Shown: piece after piece, positions 62,506 to 64,000 of the stretch
How the letters are laid out: each line of letters opens with the position of its first letter
Numbering within the stretch: position 1 is the stretch's first letter
DNA from: Desulfonatronum sp. SC1
GTDB taxonomy: Bacteria; Desulfobacterota; Desulfovibrionia; Desulfovibrionales; Desulfonatronaceae
Reading direction: 5' to 3'
Assembly (NCBI RefSeq): GCF_003046795.1
Contig: NZ_PZKN01000019.1
Location: 1-64,000, forward strand
Length of the DNA: 64,000 bases
The notes under the pieces: generated by a model
What the model saw: the letters and a program-made list of their open reading frames with translations, nothing else
Told to the model about the DNA's origin: nothing
Databases searched by the model: none
Made by a program: the position numbers and the translations under genes

Positions 62506-64000
62506 ATGTCCCGCGCTGTCTCCTCCCCCGCACTCCCAGCGTCGCTTCAACGTTTCCTAAGCGGCCTGCACCGGGCCTCGCTGCCCACGGACGGGGTTTT
62601 TCTCGTCGGCGGCGGTGTCCGGGATCTGTTGCTGGGCCGCCCCCTGAAAGACGTGGACCTGGCCTGCCGCGATGCCGAGGCTGTTGCCCTTGAACTGGCC
62701 AAGGCCCTGAACGCCCGCTTCGTTCCTCTGGGCCGGGATCATGATCCTCCAAGTTTTCGGGTGGTTCCACGTGACGCCGATCCAGCCGGGCTCCCGATCG
62801 AGCTCCTGGCCGCCCCCCTGCCTGGCCCCTGCTTTCTGGACGTCACGGAAATCCATGGGCGGGACATCCTCGAAGATCTGGCTCGCAGGGATTTCACGGC
62901 CAACGCCATGGCTCTGCCTCTCGGACTGCTTCCGGAGGCTCTGGCGTCCACGGAGAACCACGCCGCCAAAAAAACCACCTGGCAGCGGGATTTGCTCGAC
63001 CCGCACTTGGGCCTCCATGATACTCTCCAGGGCCTGATTCGCCGCACCGGGCCGCGGACCATGGCCGAGGATCCGCTACGCATCCTACGCGGATTCCGCA
63101 TGCGTGCGCAACTGGGCTGGGCCATCGAACCGGCCACGCTGGACGACATGACGCGTCACGCCCAGGCCCTGGCCAGGATATCCGGAGAACGAATCCGATC
63201 CGAGCTGCGACTGATTCTGGAATGTCCGGGAGGCGGACGATTGATGGCGGAAATGGACCGGGTCGGGGTGCTGGCCGTCCTGTTTCCGGAGGTGCGGGAG
63301 ATGCGCGGGTGCGGCCAGAACCACTTCCACCATCTGGACGTGTTCGAGCACTCCCTGGCCGCGGTGGCACAATGCGAAGTCCTACTCGCGGATATCGAGT
63401 CCGTGTTCGGCGAGCTTCGGGAGCCGATCCTGGCCACGCTTGCGCAATGGCGGCTGCCCTGGCTGAAACTGGCCGTGTTGCTGCACGACATCGGCAAGCC
63501 TGGAACCAAAGGACGCCGGTCCACGAAAGAGAACACGGAGCGGATTACCTTTTACGGGCATGACGCCCTGGGCGCGACCATGGCCGAATCCATTGCCTCC
63601 CGGCTGCGGCTGTCATCCGCGGAGAGCAAATATGTCGTCGGCTTGATCCGCCACCACCTCCACGTAGGCGTTCTGCTGCGTCCGGAAGCCAAGCTCAAGG
63701 CCCGGTTGCGCTGGATGCGCCGCCTCGGGTCGGATCTGATCCCCGCGATCCTGCTCTGCCTCGCCGACATCCGCGCCACCCTCGGCCCGGCCAGTTCGCT
63801 CCAGGAGCACCAGACCCAGGAAGCCCGAGGCGTCGCCCTGATCCGGGAATTCCTGGAGCAGACGCGAACCACCTTCAGCGCCCTCCCCCTGGTCAACGGC
63901 CACGACCTCCTGGCCCTGGGCCTGCCCCCCGGTCCAGCCCTGGGCCGAACCCTCGGGTTGTTGCAAGAGGCTCAGGACGCCCGAGAAATCTCGACCAGGG
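62506..64000 (+). CDS. CCA-adding / poly(A) polymerase family nucleotidyltransferase, runs off the window
   Basis: At least 498 residues from the ATG at 62506; the frame is still open at the window end. The catalytic head has VFLVGGGVRDLLLGRPLKDV, then DLAC (GGxVRD and DxD), and RRDFTANAMALPLG. Next come the RMAEDPLRILRGFR-type stretch (TMAEDPLRILRGFRMRAQLG) and GERIRSELRLILECPGGG. An HD phosphohydrolase domain is present (NHFHHLDVFEHSLAAVA, KLAVLLHDIGKPGTK, YGHDALGA). This is the class II tRNA nucleotidyltransferase/PcnB family, with an HD domain as in E. coli Cca. It matures tRNA 3' ends or adds poly(A); which one cannot be decided without the full C-terminus. Confidence 0.92.
   Translation, partial: MSRAVSSPALPASLQRFLSGLHRASLPTDGVFLVGGGVRDLLLGRPLKDVDLACRDAEAVALELAKALNARFVPLGRDHDPPSFRVVPRDADPAGLPIELLAAPLPGPCFLDVTEIHGRDILEDLARRDFTANAMALPLGLLPEALASTENHAAKKTTWQRDLLDPHLGLHDTLQGLIRRTGPRTMAEDPLRILRGFRMRAQLGWAIEPATLDDMTRHAQALARISGERIRSELRLILECPGGGRLMAEMDRVGVLAVLFPEVREMRGCGQNHFHHLDVFEHSLAAVAQCEVLLADIESVFGELREPILATLAQWRLPWLKLAVLLHDIGKPGTKGRRSTKENTERITFYGHDALGATMAESIASRLRLSSAESKYVVGLIRHHLHVGVLLRPEAKLKARLRWMRRLGSDLIPAILLCLADIRATLGPASSLQEHQTQEARGVALIREFLEQTRTTFSALPLVNGHDLLALGLPPGPALGRTLGLLQEAQDAREISTR

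Overview
The window reads as a GC-rich chromosome segment of a sulfate-reducer-like deltaproteobacterium (Desulfobacterota, probably Desulfovibrionales). The grounds are the gene families and sequence character, not a database match: a selenocysteine peroxiredoxin, a large PAS-rich two-component inventory, a recA-alaS-PSP1-metG block, and an Mrp-type cation/proton antiporter next to trehalose and glycogen genes. The last two suggest a saline or alkaline habitat, which is inference.

Layout. 1-0.56 kb: 3' part of a four-helix-bundle protein. 0.6-6.4 kb (minus strand): a purine-salvage operon with a small membrane protein, xanthine/guanine phosphoribosyltransferase, BMP-family binding protein, two permeases and a double ATPase. 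6.4-7.0 kb: repeat-rich non-coding DNA. 7.0-8.2 kb: an isolated mrpE-type gene, a short remnant of an antiporter large-subunit gene, and a RelE/StbE toxin whose antitoxin gene is wrecked by a 23-bp tandem duplication. 8.6-23.5 kb (plus strand): a signal-transduction island with five large sensor proteins (one an XRE-HTH/histidine kinase fusion), a REC-HDOD regulator, a Tat-type metallo-hydrolase and several decayed fragments of paralogous regulators. 23.5-30.9 kb (minus strand): the rest of the Mrp antiporter operon, ending in a truncated copy of mrpE. The mrpD/mrpE junction therefore exists twice, as an approximate direct repeat bracketing the whole signalling island.

30.9-36.8 kb: hypothetical proteins, a UGA-containing (selenocysteine) peroxiredoxin with a hairpin directly after the UGA, coiled-coil proteins, a DUF21/CBS membrane protein, and an overlapping amidoligase/class I glutamine-amidotransferase pair. 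37.1-42.2 kb: glgX and treY (glycogen debranching, maltooligosyl-trehalose synthesis). 42.5-49.0 kb (minus strand): glutamate synthase large subunit followed by a Dabb protein, an isochorismatase-like hydrolase and an outer-membrane protein. 49.1-51.4 kb: a predicted DNA-metabolism pair (radical SAM protein plus TIGR03915-type partner) separated by an opposing, shortened hicB. 51.6-53.4 kb: htpX and a YprB-like exonuclease. 53.7-61.1 kb (minus strand): metG, PSP1/RicT-like protein, alaS, recA. 61.2-62.2 kb: an outer-membrane barrel. 62.5 kb to the end: a CCA-adding/poly(A) polymerase-family gene that runs off the window.

Non-coding DNA carries several repeat families: a 64-bp dispersed element whose core overlaps stop codons in the purine operon, hexamer-based giant palindromes, and REP-like hairpins.
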